The notes under the pieces: generated by a model | Seen by the model: the letters and a program-made list of their open reading frames with translations, nothing else | What the model was told of the DNA's origin: nothing | The model's database searches: none | Translations under genes and position numbers: made by a program | NCBI GenBank assembly: GCA_934572465.1 | Contig: CAKTLG010000033.1 | Span: forward strand, 1-17,157 | DNA from: an uncultured Oscillospiraceae bacterium | GTDB lineage: Bacteria; Bacillota; Clostridia; Oscillospirales; Oscillospiraceae | DNA length: 17,157 nt | Reading direction: 5' to 3' | In this document: piece after piece, positions 1-6,729 of the stretch | Layout of the letters: every line of letters begins with the position of its first letter | Position numbering within the stretch: the first letter of the stretch is position 1

Positions 1-323
1 GCGAGGAGGGCGACCCGATGATGGCCCTCGTCGAGCAGTTCACCAACACCGACTACGACGTGCTGCTCTACGATCCGAAGTCCAGCGAGAACCGCCGCGG
101 CGAGTTCGTGGCCAACATGGTCAAGGAGTCCGGCGCACAGGGTCTGGTGCTGTTCATGCAGCAGTTCTGCGACCCCGAGGAGATGGAGTTCCCGTATCTC
201 AAGAAGGCGCTCGACGCTGCGGGCATCCCGTTCATCAAGCTCGGCGTCGACCAGCAGATGCGCGACTTCGGTCAAGCGGCGACCGCCATTCAGGCGTTTG
301 CCGACGTGCTGGCCCTGCAGTAA
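1..323 (+). CDS. hgdB: 2-hydroxyacyl-CoA dehydratase subunit, probably 2-hydroxyglutaryl-CoA dehydratase beta (C-terminal part)
   Basis: The reading frame is open from the window edge (frame starting at base 3) to the TAA at 321-323, so this is the last ~106 residues of a longer protein; the ATG at 18 is internal. The fragment has the C-terminal layout of the HgdB/FldC/BcrB family: a hydrophobic strand leading to a single conserved cysteine (QQFCDPEE), then a 'GIPFIKLGVD' strand and a final helix 'GQAATAIQAFADVL'. In the family that cysteine helps hold a [4Fe-4S] cluster, and the heterodimer dehydrates (R)-2-hydroxyacyl-CoA after ATP-driven electron transfer from an activator such as HgdC. 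The downstream glutaconyl-CoA decarboxylase-type subunits favour 2-hydroxyglutaryl-CoA as the substrate, but phenyllactyl- or lactoyl-CoA dehydratase subunits look alike in this part. Family sure; exact substrate inferred. Confidence 0.85.
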   Translation, partial: EEGDPMMALVEQFTNTDYDVLLYDPKSSENRRGEFVANMVKESGAQGLVLFMQQFCDPEEMEFPYLKKALDAAGIPFIKLGVDQQMRDFGQAATAIQAFADVLALQ

Positions 324-337
324 AGACGATGAAGCGG

Positions 338-372
338 CTCACAAGGGGGCGCAGGGCGCGCCTCCTTGTGAG
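338..372 (+). terminator. stem-loop after hgdB
   Basis: A 12-bp inverted repeat (338-349 with 361-372, one G-T pair, 11-nt loop) begins 15 bases after the hgdB stop. It is followed by AAAATCG rather than a T-run, so it is a poor intrinsic terminator. It may instead protect the 3' end of the upstream mRNA or partly separate it from the gcd operon, which has its own promoter just downstream. Confidence 0.45.
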
Positions 373-410
373 AAAATCGTTAAGACTGCGCAAAAAAAGC
401 ACTCGCATGA

Positions 411-440
411 TTGCAAACTCGCACCATGCTTTGCTATAAT
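411..440 (+). promoter_or_regulatory. sigma-A promoter of gcdDCB
   Basis: TTGCAA (411-416), an 18-bp spacer and TATAAT (435-440), with a TG extended -10 just upstream of the hexamer. Transcription would start near 447, about 20 bases before gcdD. This suggests the decarboxylase subunits can be transcribed independently of the dehydratase genes. Confidence 0.75.
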
Positions 441-466
441 CCACATTTGAAAGGTAAAGGAAGAAC

Positions 467-742
467 ATGGAATACAGCCCGCTTTTCGTTACCCTGATGG
501 GTATCGGTACGGTGTTCTTTGGCCTGATCTGCATCATTTTCCTCACGATGGCAATGGGTGCGGTGATGAAGGGCCAGAAGAAGGCCGCCCCCGCTGTCGC
601 CGCCGCTGCCGCCGCTGCCGCACCGGCTCCCAAGCCGCAGGGCATGCAGCCTGAGATCGTGGCCGCGATCACCGCCGCGCTCTCTGAGGAGATCGGCATC
701 CCCTCCAACAGCATGAACATCGTCAACATCAAAAAAATCTAA
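467..742 (+). CDS. gcdD: Na+-pump decarboxylase delta/gamma subunit (OadG family)
   Basis: This 91-residue protein has one N-terminal membrane helix (about residues 8-32), an Ala-rich linker (about 42-56) and a short C-terminal segment 'PEIVAAITAALSEEIG'. This is the usual layout of OadG/GcdD, the small subunit that tethers the soluble carboxyltransferase and biotin carrier to the membrane beta subunit. It is first in a tight operon with gcdC (24-nt gap) and gcdB, and an AAGGAAG ribosome site precedes the ATG. The hgdB neighbour points to glutaconyl-CoA decarboxylase, where the order D-C-B is known from Acidaminococcus. Methylmalonyl-CoA or oxaloacetate decarboxylase cannot be ruled out, because the substrate-determining alpha subunit is not in the window. 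Confidence 0.85.
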   Translation: MEYSPLFVTLMGIGTVFFGLICIIFLTMAMGAVMKGQKKAAPAVAAAAAAAAPAPKPQGMQPEIVAAITAALSEEIGIPSNSMNIVNIKKI

Positions 743-766
743 TTTTATTTTTAGGAGAGAACAACT

Positions 767-1183
767 ATGATCAAGCAGTACAATGTCACCGTTAACGGCA
801 CCACCTACGAAGTCACCGTCGAGTCCGCCGCCGGCGGCCGCATGGCTTCCGCTCCTGTCGCCCGCGCTGCCGCGGCTCCCGTTGCCCGCGCTGCCGCTCC
901 GGCTCCCGCTGCTGCTCCGGCTCCTGCCGCCGCTCCCGCTGCTGCTCCTGCCGCTGCCGCTCCCGCCGGCGCCAACACCGTCACCAGCCCCATGCCCGGC
1001 ACCATTCTTGATGTCAAGGTCACTGCCGGCCAGGCTGTCAAGGCCAGCGATGTTCTGTTCATCCTCGAGGCCATGAAGATGGAGAACGAGATCTTCGCCG
1101 GCGTCGATGGCGTCGTTTCCTCCGTCGCAGTTGCCAAGGGCGCTGCTGTCAACCCCGGCGACGTTCTGTGCGTCATCGGCTAA
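767..1183 (+). CDS. gcdC: biotin carrier subunit of Na+-translocating (glutaconyl-CoA) decarboxylase
   Basis: The 138-residue protein starts with a short beta-rich segment ('[16 protein letters not shown]'), followed by a flexible Ala/Pro linker (about residues 27-68) and a C-terminal biotinyl-lipoyl domain (about 70-138). The biotinylation motif EAMKMENE puts the biotinyl lysine at residue 104. The carrier swings CO2 from the alpha carboxyltransferase to the beta subunit, where decarboxylation drives Na+ export. AGGAGAG precedes the ATG, and the gene lies between gcdD and gcdB. The linker DNA is nearly pure GCN/CCN codons, so the reverse strand also stays open; those ORFs are artefacts. The biotin-carrier assignment is certain; the glutaconyl-CoA specificity comes from context. 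Confidence 0.92.
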   Translation: MIKQYNVTVNGTTYEVTVESAAGGRMASAPVARAAAAPVARAAAPAPAAAPAPAAAPAAAPAAAAPAGANTVTSPMPGTILDVKVTAGQAVKASDVLFILEAMKMENEIFAGVDGVVSSVAVAKGAAVNPGDVLCVIG

Positions 1184-1231
1184 GACACGGCACATCCCCC
1201 TGAATTAACTGTGAAAGGAAAAGAAACATAA

Positions 1232-2656
1232 ATGGATGCCATTATCAACTTCATGCAGCAGACCGGCTTCTATATGTTCGGTGACGGCAACAACTGGAAA
1301 TGCCTCATTATGATCGCCATTTCCTTTGTTCTGCTGTATCTGGCTATCGTGAAGGGCTTTGAGCCGCTGCTGCTCCTGCCCATCGCGTTCGGTATGCTGT
1401 GCACGAACCTCCCGGGCGCGGATATGTTCCACGAGATCCTGTTCGCGGGAGGACATGTCCACTGGGATCTCTTCGGCGGGAACCCGGTCACGGCGACGCT
1501 CCTTGCGGAAATGAGCGAGGCCGGCGTTTCGGATGCGGTCATCTCGCCGTACTTCCCGCAGCTGCTCGCCAGCGCGCAGGAGGCCTTCGGTGCGGATACG
1601 GTCCAGCAGGTCGCCAGCCAGATCATGGCCGCGGCTGCTGAGCCGATGAGCGAGTTTGCCGCGCAGGTGCAGGCTGTTGCACAGGCGGAGCAGGCCGCCG
1701 CGGCTTACGGTGTGACCCTCGCCGGACCGACCGTTACGCTCGGTCTGCTCGATCTGCTCTACCTCGGTGTCAAGCTCGGCATCTATCCGTGCCTGATCTT
1801 CATGGGCGTCGGCACGATGACCGACTTTGGTCCCCTGATCGCCAACCCCAAGTCCCTGCTGCTCGGCGCAGCCGCCCAGCTCGGTATCTTCATGACCTAT
1901 GTGGGCACCCAGTTTATGGGCTTTACCTATCAGGAATCCGCCTCCATCGGCATCATCGGCGGCGCTGACGGCCCGACGGCGATCTTCGTCACCACCCGTC
2001 TCGCCCCGCACCTGCTCGGCCCCATCGCCGTTGCCGCGTATTCCTACATGGCGCTCGTTCCGGTCATCCAGCCCCCGATCATGAAGGCGCTGACCACCAA
2101 GGCGGAGCGTCAGATCGTCATGAAGCCGCTGCGTCAGGTCAGCAAGCGTGAGAAGATCATCTTCCCCATCATGATCACCGTGTTCGTGGCGCTGCTGGTG
2201 CCCTCTGCGGCCCCGCTGATCGCCTGCCTGATGCTCGGTAACCTCTTCAAAGAGTCCGGCGTGGTCGACCGTCTGCAGAAGACCGCGGGCAACGAGCTGA
2301 TGAACATCGTCACGATCTTCCTCGGCTTCACCGTCGGCGCGACGGCTACCGCCACGACGTTCCTGTCCTGGCAGACCATCAAGATCATGATCATGGGCGT
2401 TGTGGCCTTCGGCTTCGGCACCGCCGGCGGTGTGCTGCTCGCCAAGTTCATGAACCTGTTCCTGAAGGAAAAGATCAACCCGCTGATCGGTTCCGCCGGT
2501 GTTTCCGCCGTTCCGATGGCCGCACGTGTTTCTCAGGTCGTCGGCCAGAAGGAGAACCCCTCCAACTTCCTGCTCATGCACGCCATGGGCCCGAACGTTG
2601 CCGGTGTTATCGGCTCCGCGATCGCCGCGGGCGTCCTCATGGCGCTGTTCGGCTAA
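1232..2656 (+). CDS. gcdB: Na+-translocating decarboxylase beta subunit (membrane carboxybiotin decarboxylase)
   Basis: This is a 474-residue polytopic membrane protein of the OadB/GcdB/MmdB family. It decarboxylates carboxybiotin and exports Na+. The two family signatures are present: GGADGPTAI with Asp246, and NPLIGSAGVSAVPMAAR with Asn416, Ser425 and Arg432. These match, at a constant offset, residues shown to matter for Na+ transport in Klebsiella OadB (D203, N373, S382, R389, recalled). Between the first membrane segments and the 'LLDLLYLGVKLGIYP' segment there is a long Ala/Gln-rich soluble stretch (about residues 62-168), making the protein longer than the ~375-residue Acidaminococcus GcdB. 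AAAGGAAAAG precedes the ATG. It is the last gene of the operon, followed by a strong terminator. Confidence 0.93.
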   Translation: MDAIINFMQQTGFYMFGDGNNWKCLIMIAISFVLLYLAIVKGFEPLLLLPIAFGMLCTNLPGADMFHEILFAGGHVHWDLFGGNPVTATLLAEMSEAGVSDAVISPYFPQLLASAQEAFGADTVQQVASQIMAAAAEPMSEFAAQVQAVAQAEQAAAAYGVTLAGPTVTLGLLDLLYLGVKLGIYPCLIFMGVGTMTDFGPLIANPKSLLLGAAAQLGIFMTYVGTQFMGFTYQESASIGIIGGADGPTAIFVTTRLAPHLLGPIAVAAYSYMALVPVIQPPIMKALTTKAERQIVMKPLRQVSKREKIIFPIMITVFVALLVPSAAPLIACLMLGNLFKESGVVDRLQKTAGNELMNIVTIFLGFTVGATATATTFLSWQTIKIMIMGVVAFGFGTAGGVLLAKFMNLFLKEKINPLIGSAGVSAVPMAARVSQVVGQKENPSNFLLMHAMGPNVAGVIGSAIAAGVLMALFG

Positions 2657-2672
2657 GACGCATCCCACATAG

Positions 2673-2703
2673 AAAAAGAGCACCCGAAAGGGTGCTCTTT
2701 TTT
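2673..2703. terminator. bidirectional intrinsic terminator between gcdB and the Cof-type phosphatase
   Basis: A 13-bp perfect stem (2673-2685 with 2690-2702) has a GAAA loop. It is A-rich on the left and T-rich on the right, so it works on both strands. It lies between the convergent gcdB (+) and HAD phosphatase (-) genes. Confidence 0.92.
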
Positions 2704-2716
2704 GTATCTGCCGGTA

Positions 2717-3559
2717 TCAGTACCGCCTGTCGAGGATATCCACCACGTCCGCCAGCGCGCCGTCCTTGCAGTGGCAGACGATGCGCGCGCCGCTGGCCTT
2801 GACCTCGTTCGTCGCGTTTTCCGGCGCAAAGCCGATGGCCGCGACCTCCAGCATCGGGATGTCGTTGTTGTGGTCACCCACGCAGTAAATGTCCTTGCGC
2901 GCAACGCCGAGCAGGGCGGCGAGCTTTAAGACCATGCCGCCCTTTGTCGCGCCGCGCCGCGTCAGCTCCAGCAGGTGGTCGCTCGAGAAGATCAGCTCAT
3001 AGCGTCCGCTCCAGCTCTGCGCGCGGATAAAATCGCGCACCTCGTCAAGCAGCGGCTTTTCCTCCTCGAACAGCAGCTTGATGATCGGCAGGTCGACCTC
3101 GCGGAAGTCCTTGACCTCCACCGTCGCCGCGCGCGTCAGATGCTCATGGTTGCGCGAAAACACATTCGGATGCAGCACATGGATGCGTCGGTCGGCATGA
3201 TAGACCTCGAAGCACAGCGCCGGAAAGCGCGATAGCAGCGCGTCCACATGCTCGTAGATGTCCGCGTCCAGAAATGCGGTCTCCACATATTCATTTTTCG
3301 AGAAATCATAGATCGCCGCGCCGTTTCCGATCACGCACGGCGCATTGATCGGCAGCGAGGAGACAAACGGCGCAAACGCCGGCAGCGCGCGGCCGGTCGA
3401 GATCGTGAAGTAGCCGCCGTTTGCAATGAAGTAGTCTGCCGCCGCGCGGTCGCGCGCGCACATCGGCGGGATGTCCTCGCCGCGCTCCAGCGCGCCCTGC
3501 GTGTAGACGAGCGTATTGTCAAAGTCGCTGGCGAGCAGCACGTTCCTGAATTTCTGCAT
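2717..3559 (-). CDS. Cof-type HAD-IIB family phosphatase
   Basis: The 280-residue cytoplasmic protein has all four HAD motifs: DFDNTL near the N-terminus (nucleophile Asp12, Asp14), STGR (motif II), the TKG lysine in 'TKGGMVLKLAALLGV' (motif III) and GDHNNDIPML (motif IV). The large insert between motifs II and III is the C2B cap of the IIB/Cof subfamily, which dephosphorylates sugar phosphates, nucleotides, flavin or PLP-type substrates. Specificity cannot be read from sequence. The start at 3559 has only a weak AGAGAGG site. A TTTTCA-17-TATACT promoter upstream shows that it can be expressed apart from the holB-ricT group. It ends at the bidirectional terminator shared with gcdB. Confidence 0.9.
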   Translation of the reverse strand: MQKFRNVLLASDFDNTLVYTQGALERGEDIPPMCARDRAAADYFIANGGYFTISTGRALPAFAPFVSSLPINAPCVIGNGAAIYDFSKNEYVETAFLDADIYEHVDALLSRFPALCFEVYHADRRIHVLHPNVFSRNHEHLTRAATVEVKDFREVDLPIIKLLFEEEKPLLDEVRDFIRAQSWSGRYELIFSSDHLLELTRRGATKGGMVLKLAALLGVARKDIYCVGDHNNDIPMLEVAAIGFAPENATNEVKASGARIVCHCKDGALADVVDILDRRY

Positions 3560-3597
3560 GGGTGTGGCCTCTCTTTTTTCTCTCGTTCTCGCCCCTC

Positions 3598-3626
3598 AGT
3601 ATACCACGGCGGGGAAGAAATGAAAA
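3598..3626 (-). promoter_or_regulatory. promoter of the Cof-type phosphatase
   Basis: On the minus strand: TTTTCA (3621-3626), 17 bp, TATACT (3598-3603), with an extended -10 TGG just upstream. Transcription would start about 30 bases before the ATG at 3559. Confidence 0.65.
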
Positions 3627-3668
3627 GGGACGTTTTTGCACGCGAACGTGCAACAGAGCGCGGGGCGG

Positions 3669-4229
3669 TCAGTCGGAGAGGTCGAATTTCCCCTCGATGA
3701 AATGGCGGTAGGCGGGATCCTCAGCCGCATTTTCGTATTCCTTCCGCATGGTTTCGCGCACCCACGCACGCAGCGGCTCACTGGTCTGAGGGTAGCGCAA
3801 AATGCGCAGCAAACCCGCCCTTTCCGCGCAGAGGATGGCCTCATAGGCGTCCGGCACGGTCTCGCACGAGACGACTGCCGCCGCCGTCTCCGCCGTATAG
3901 GTGAAGGGCACGTCCGCCATGCGCGCGCAGCCATTTGCCTCCGCGCTGTAGATAAAGCCGGAAACGCCCGCGTAGGTCTCCTCCAGCGCGTTCGGGTAGT
4001 ATTCCTCGAGCCGCAGCACGCCGTCGGCGTCAAAGCCGTAGGGACCCCATTTCTGCCATCTGCCCGTATGGACGAAGCCCGTCTCGCGGCAGTATTTTTC
4101 AATGGCGTTGCTCAGGTAGACCAGCACATTTTCCCGCTTTTCCGAAAAATAGACGAGCGGACGGCCGTGGTTGGACACGTGCGGCGTCAGGACGGTCAGG
4201 CCGCCGACGGGGGAGGCGTGGTACAGCAT
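3669..4229 (-). CDS. conserved hypothetical protein, 186 aa
   Basis: I cannot assign a function. I chose the ATG at 4229 (MLYHASPVGG...) over the one at 4256 because AAAGGAG lies seven bases upstream of it; the longer start would cover this site. The N-terminal block 'LYHASPVGGLTVL...SNHGRPLVYFS' is typical of a small conserved family in Firmicutes. Its shape (a His-Ala/Gly-Ser strand, then a later 'VYFS' strand) loosely recalls ADP-ribosyltransferase-like folds, but that is a guess from pattern only. There is no signal peptide or membrane segment. The rest is rich in aromatic and acidic residues. It lies downstream of ricT on the same strand, behind a GC-rich hairpin, so it may be only partly co-transcribed with it. 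Confidence 0.7.
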   Translation of the reverse strand: MLYHASPVGGLTVLTPHVSNHGRPLVYFSEKRENVLVYLSNAIEKYCRETGFVHTGRWQKWGPYGFDADGVLRLEEYYPNALEETYAGVSGFIYSAEANGCARMADVPFTYTAETAAAVVSCETVPDAYEAILCAERAGLLRILRYPQTSEPLRAWVRETMRKEYENAAEDPAYRHFIEGKFDLSD

Positions 4230-4258
4230 GGATCGCTCCTTTCCGCCTTTCGGCAAAG

Positions 4259-4287
4259 CCGCCGCGAAGCCTTGCGCTCCGCGGCGG
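4259..4287 (-). terminator. intercistronic GC hairpin between ricT and the 186-aa gene
   Basis: An 8-bp all-GC stem (4259-4266 with 4280-4287, 13-nt loop) starts just after the ricT stop. It is followed on the minus strand by CTTTGCC, which is a weak T-tract. It may attenuate read-through rather than fully terminate. Confidence 0.4.
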
Positions 4288-4294
4288 TCATATG

Positions 4295-5662
4295 TTACTC
4301 GCTTTTGGGTGCGGCGCTCTCGCCGCCATTGCCGCCTCTGCGGCGGCCCCTGCCGCCGCGATGGCTGCGCCGGCGCTGCGGCTTGTCGCCGGCGGTCGCG
4401 GCGCCCTCGGCCTTCGGCGGGCGGGGAGGTTTCTGCTCGGCGGGCTTGTCCGCACGCGCGGAGGCGCTCTTGTCGCCGCCGCGGCGGTCGCGGCGCGGCT
4501 TATCGCCGCCCGGCCTGTCGCTGCGCGCGGGACGCTCGGCGCGCCTTTCCGCGCTCTTATCGCCCGCCTTTTCAGCTGCGGGCGCGGCTGCTTTTTCGCC
4601 GCCCTCAGCACTGCTCCTGCCGCGGCCTCTGCCGCCGCGATGGCCGCGCCCTCTGCGGGAGCGGGAGGCGCGCTTTTCGCCCTCGGCCTCATCGTCGTCG
4701 TCCTTTTTCTCAGGCGGGGCCCATCTCTCAGCGGGCACGATGGGCCGCGCGGAGGAGAAGAAGTTCACAGCCAGCTGTGGCTCCTCGGCCTCCGGCTCCT
4801 GATAGCGCTCGGGCAGCTCGGTCGGGAGCTCGATGCCGTCGCGCGAGCCCTTGCCGCTGCGCAGCACGCGGATCTCGCAGTTGCGATAGCGCTTGGGGCT
4901 TTCATTCTGCCCGTCGAGCCGGACGACGACCTGCTCGCGCAGGATGTCCACGCTGCTGACGTTGCCAAGCCCGTCGGGCGTGGCGACGAAGGAGTCCTGC
5001 TTCGGGCAGCGGCGCACCGCGTCCTCATAGGCGTTCTGCTCGTACTTGAGGCAGCACATGAGGCGGCCGCAGGTACCGGAGATCTTGGTGGGGTTCAGGC
5101 TCAGGTTCTGCGTTTTGGCCATCTTGATGGAAACGGGAACGAAATCGTCCAGAAACTGCGAGCAGCAGAAAGGCCTCCCGCAGATGCCGAGACCGCCGAG
5201 CATCTTCGCCTCGTCGCGCACGCCGATCTGCCGCAGCTCGATGCGCGCGCGGAAGACGCCGGCCAGATCGCGCACAAGCTCGCGGAAGTCCACGCGCCCG
5301 TCGGACGTGAAGAAGAAAATGATCTTGCTGCCGTCGAAGTTGCTCTCCACGCGCACGAGCTTCATGTCGAGCCCGCGCTCGGCGATCTTCTTCTGGCAGA
5401 CCTCGAAGGCGTTTTTCTCGCGGGTCTTGTTGTAGGCATAGGTGCGGTCATCGTTCTCCGTGGCCGCGCGCACGACGGGGCGCAGCGGCTGGACGACGGC
5501 GTCGTCCGCTACCTCGTGGTTGCCGGAAACGCACTGGGCGTATTCCAGGCCCTGCGCGGTCTCGACGATGACGAACTGGTTCGGCTCGAGCGTGAGGCCG
5601 CGGGGGTCAAAATAGTATTCCTTGCATCCGCCGCGAAAGCGGACTCCAATCACTTCAGTCAA
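4295..5662 (-). CDS. ricT: RicT/YaaT-like PSP1-domain protein with an RG-rich C-terminal tail
   Basis: The 455-residue protein carries a PSP1 domain in its first ~270 residues, with six clustered cysteines (Cys161, 166, 167 in CGRPFCC; Cys198, 203, 204 in CGRLMCC). In Bacillus RicT such cysteines hold Fe-S clusters in the RicA-RicF-RicT (Y) complex, which affects RNase Y-dependent mRNA processing, sporulation and competence. Bacillus YaaT is about 275 residues. The extra ~180 here form an acidic spacer and then a low-complexity tail (about 330-455) of Arg, Gly, Lys, Ala and Asp with RGG-like groups. The start is TTG at 5662, behind a strong GGAGG; it overlaps the holB stop in TTGA, so the two genes are translationally coupled. 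The holB-ricT order is conserved in Firmicutes. Confidence 0.9.
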   Translation of the reverse strand: MTEVIGVRFRGGCKEYYFDPRGLTLEPNQFVIVETAQGLEYAQCVSGNHEVADDAVVQPLRPVVRAATENDDRTYAYNKTREKNAFEVCQKKIAERGLDMKLVRVESNFDGSKIIFFFTSDGRVDFRELVRDLAGVFRARIELRQIGVRDEAKMLGGLGICGRPFCCSQFLDDFVPVSIKMAKTQNLSLNPTKISGTCGRLMCCLKYEQNAYEDAVRRCPKQDSFVATPDGLGNVSSVDILREQVVVRLDGQNESPKRYRNCEIRVLRSGKGSRDGIELPTELPERYQEPEAEEPQLAVNFFSSARPIVPAERWAPPEKKDDDDEAEGEKRASRSRRGRGHRGGRGRGRSSAEGGEKAAAPAAEKAGDKSAERRAERPARSDRPGGDKPRRDRRGGDKSASARADKPAEQKPPRPPKAEGAATAGDKPQRRRSHRGGRGRRRGGNGGESAAPKSE

Positions 5663-6516
5663 AGGATCTCCTCCAATTCAACGGCGAAGCCCCCGAGCGT
5701 GGGGCCGACGCCGACGTTATAGGTGCAGTGCTGCCGATAGGCTTGCAGCAGGTCTATTGTGCCGAGAAGCTCGGCCTTTGTCAAGCGGGAGGCGAGCAGC
5801 TGCGCGCATTCCGCCTCCTCTGCGCGTGGGGACACGCCGTAGAGCGAGAGGAGCGCGGCGGAAAGCAGCAGCCGCGTCTGCTCAAAGAGCGCGCCGAGCT
5901 CGTCGCGCGGGAGCTTCTGCGTTTCGAGCCGCGCAAGAAACGCCGCGCGCGAGGCGCGCGTCCCCTCCGCGATGCACCGCGCGAGCGCCAGCGCGCGTTC
6001 GCCGGCCGGCGCGCCCGCATCCTGCGGAACGGGGGAGAGCTTGACCTCCGCGCAGCGGGAGCGGATGGTCTGAAGCAGGACGGCGGGGTTTTCCGCGCAG
6101 AAGAGGAACGCCGCGTAGGGCGGCCCCTCCTCCACGAGCTTTAAGAGGATGTTCTGATCCTTTTCCGTCAGGATCGCACAGTCCTCGAAAATATAGACCT
6201 TGCGCGCGCCCTCGTTCGGGCGGATGAAGGCGTCGGCGCGCATGGCGCGCACCGTGTCGGCGGAAAGCTCCCTGTGCTCCGCGTCGCGCACGAACGAAAC
6301 GTCGGGATGGATGTCCTGCGTCACCTTGCGGCAGGCGGGGCAGGCGAGGCACGGCTTCTGCGCGCCCGTGCACTCCATCGCGGCGGCGGCGTAGCGCGCG
6401 GCGCCCACACGGTCTCCGCTGCCGCTGAAGATCAGCGCATGGGACAGCGCCCCGTTCGCGGCGGCGGCGCGCAGGCGCGCGGCGGTATCGGTTTTGGAAA
6501 ATGCGGAAAGCTCCAT
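5659..6516 (-). CDS. holB: DNA polymerase III subunit delta' (clamp loader)
   Basis: This is 285 residues from the ATG at 6516 (MELSAFSKTD). It is a clamp-loader AAA+ subunit: a degenerate P-loop region (SGSGDRVGAA, about 31-40), a four-cysteine zinc module (Cys49, 56, 59, 62), a Walker-B-like strand ending 'VYIFEDCAILTEKDQN' and the SRC arginine-finger motif (IRSRC). It loads the sliding clamp as part of the tau/gamma-delta-delta' complex. An ATG at 6573 is in frame, but it falls inside the -35 element of a good promoter (6545-6573), so the 6516 start is correct despite a modest GGGGGTG ribosome site. It overlaps ricT by 4 nt. Confidence 0.93.
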   Translation of the reverse strand: MELSAFSKTDTAARLRAAAANGALSHALIFSGSGDRVGAARYAAAAMECTGAQKPCLACPACRKVTQDIHPDVSFVRDAEHRELSADTVRAMRADAFIRPNEGARKVYIFEDCAILTEKDQNILLKLVEEGPPYAAFLFCAENPAVLLQTIRSRCAEVKLSPVPQDAGAPAGERALALARCIAEGTRASRAAFLARLETQKLPRDELGALFEQTRLLLSAALLSLYGVSPRAEEAECAQLLASRLTKAELLGTIDLLQAYRQHCTYNVGVGPTLGGFAVELEEIL

Positions 6517-6544
6517 CGGCACCCCCAACAGCTTGATATACCAC

Positions 6545-6573
6545 AGTATAGCGCATAATGCGGCAAAGCGCAA
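6545..6573 (-). promoter_or_regulatory. sigma-A promoter of holB-ricT
   Basis: Minus strand: TTGCGC (6568-6573), 17-bp spacer, TATACT (6545-6550). The predicted transcript starts around 6538, about 20 bases before the holB ATG. It decides the holB start codon. Confidence 0.75.
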
Positions 6574-6584
6574 GAAAAGTTATC

Positions 6585-6613
6585 TTGACTTTTCCGGAGA
6601 TATATGGTACGGT
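6585..6613 (+). promoter_or_regulatory. possible promoter of the structured leader
   Basis: TTGACT (6585-6590), 17 bp, then TACGGT (6608-6613). The -35 is good and the -10 poor (three of six). If used, transcription would start near 6619, at the foot of the first hairpin. It is divergent from the holB promoter. Confidence 0.4.
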
Positions 6614-6617
6614 ATCC

Positions 6618-6699
6618 GCGTCTACTGCCGGGTAGACGCCGCGTTTGCAGAGCATCAGCAGGCCTTAGAAGATGCGCTGCGGACGCTCTTTTTGTTTTT
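6618..6699 (+). ncRNA. two-hairpin leader ending in an intrinsic terminator (attenuator-like)
   Basis: Hairpin 1 is a perfect 8-bp stem (6618-6625 with 6632-6639) with loop TGCCGG. Hairpin 2 starts two bases later: a 16-position stem (6641-6656 with 6671-6686, one A-G mismatch and two G-T pairs, 14-nt loop), then a T-rich run at 6687-6699. The second is therefore a convincing intrinsic terminator on the plus strand, placed upstream of a micro-ORF with a strong ribosome site. The layout suits a riboswitch, an attenuator or a short stand-alone RNA. I do not recognise the motif as a known riboswitch class. Confidence 0.5.
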
Positions 6700-6729
6700 A
6701 CGGACAAATCCGGAAGGAGGGAAAAAGCG

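Noticed and set aside
840..970. GC-rich triplet-like repeats in gcdC as a DNA repeat or CRISPR-like array
   Set aside because: They are codon-level repeats of an Ala/Pro linker with no fixed unit or spacers, typical of biotin carriers.
434..1195. Minus-strand Gly/Ser-rich 253-codon frame opposite gcdD and gcdC
   Set aside because: It arises from reading the reverse of GCN/CCN linker codons; no domain and no start signal.
1205..2683. 492-codon minus-strand frame opposite gcdB
   Set aside because: Low-complexity His/Asp/Arg-rich product, fully antisense to a well-supported membrane protein; it also runs through the terminator.
4292..5722. 476-codon plus-strand frame opposite ricT
   Set aside because: The opposite strand encodes a clear PSP1 protein with its cysteine motifs; this frame is Ala/Arg/Leu-rich noise.
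6517..6573. Upstream ATG at 6573 as the holB start
   Set aside because: It coincides with the -35 box of a good holB promoter; the next ATG at 6516 gives the normal family N-terminus.
6618..6699. Assignment of the leader to a named riboswitch (purine, M-box, guanidine, c-di-AMP)
   Set aside because: I compared the loops and joining segments with the consensus of those classes from memory and found no convincing match; I left it as an unassigned structured leader.
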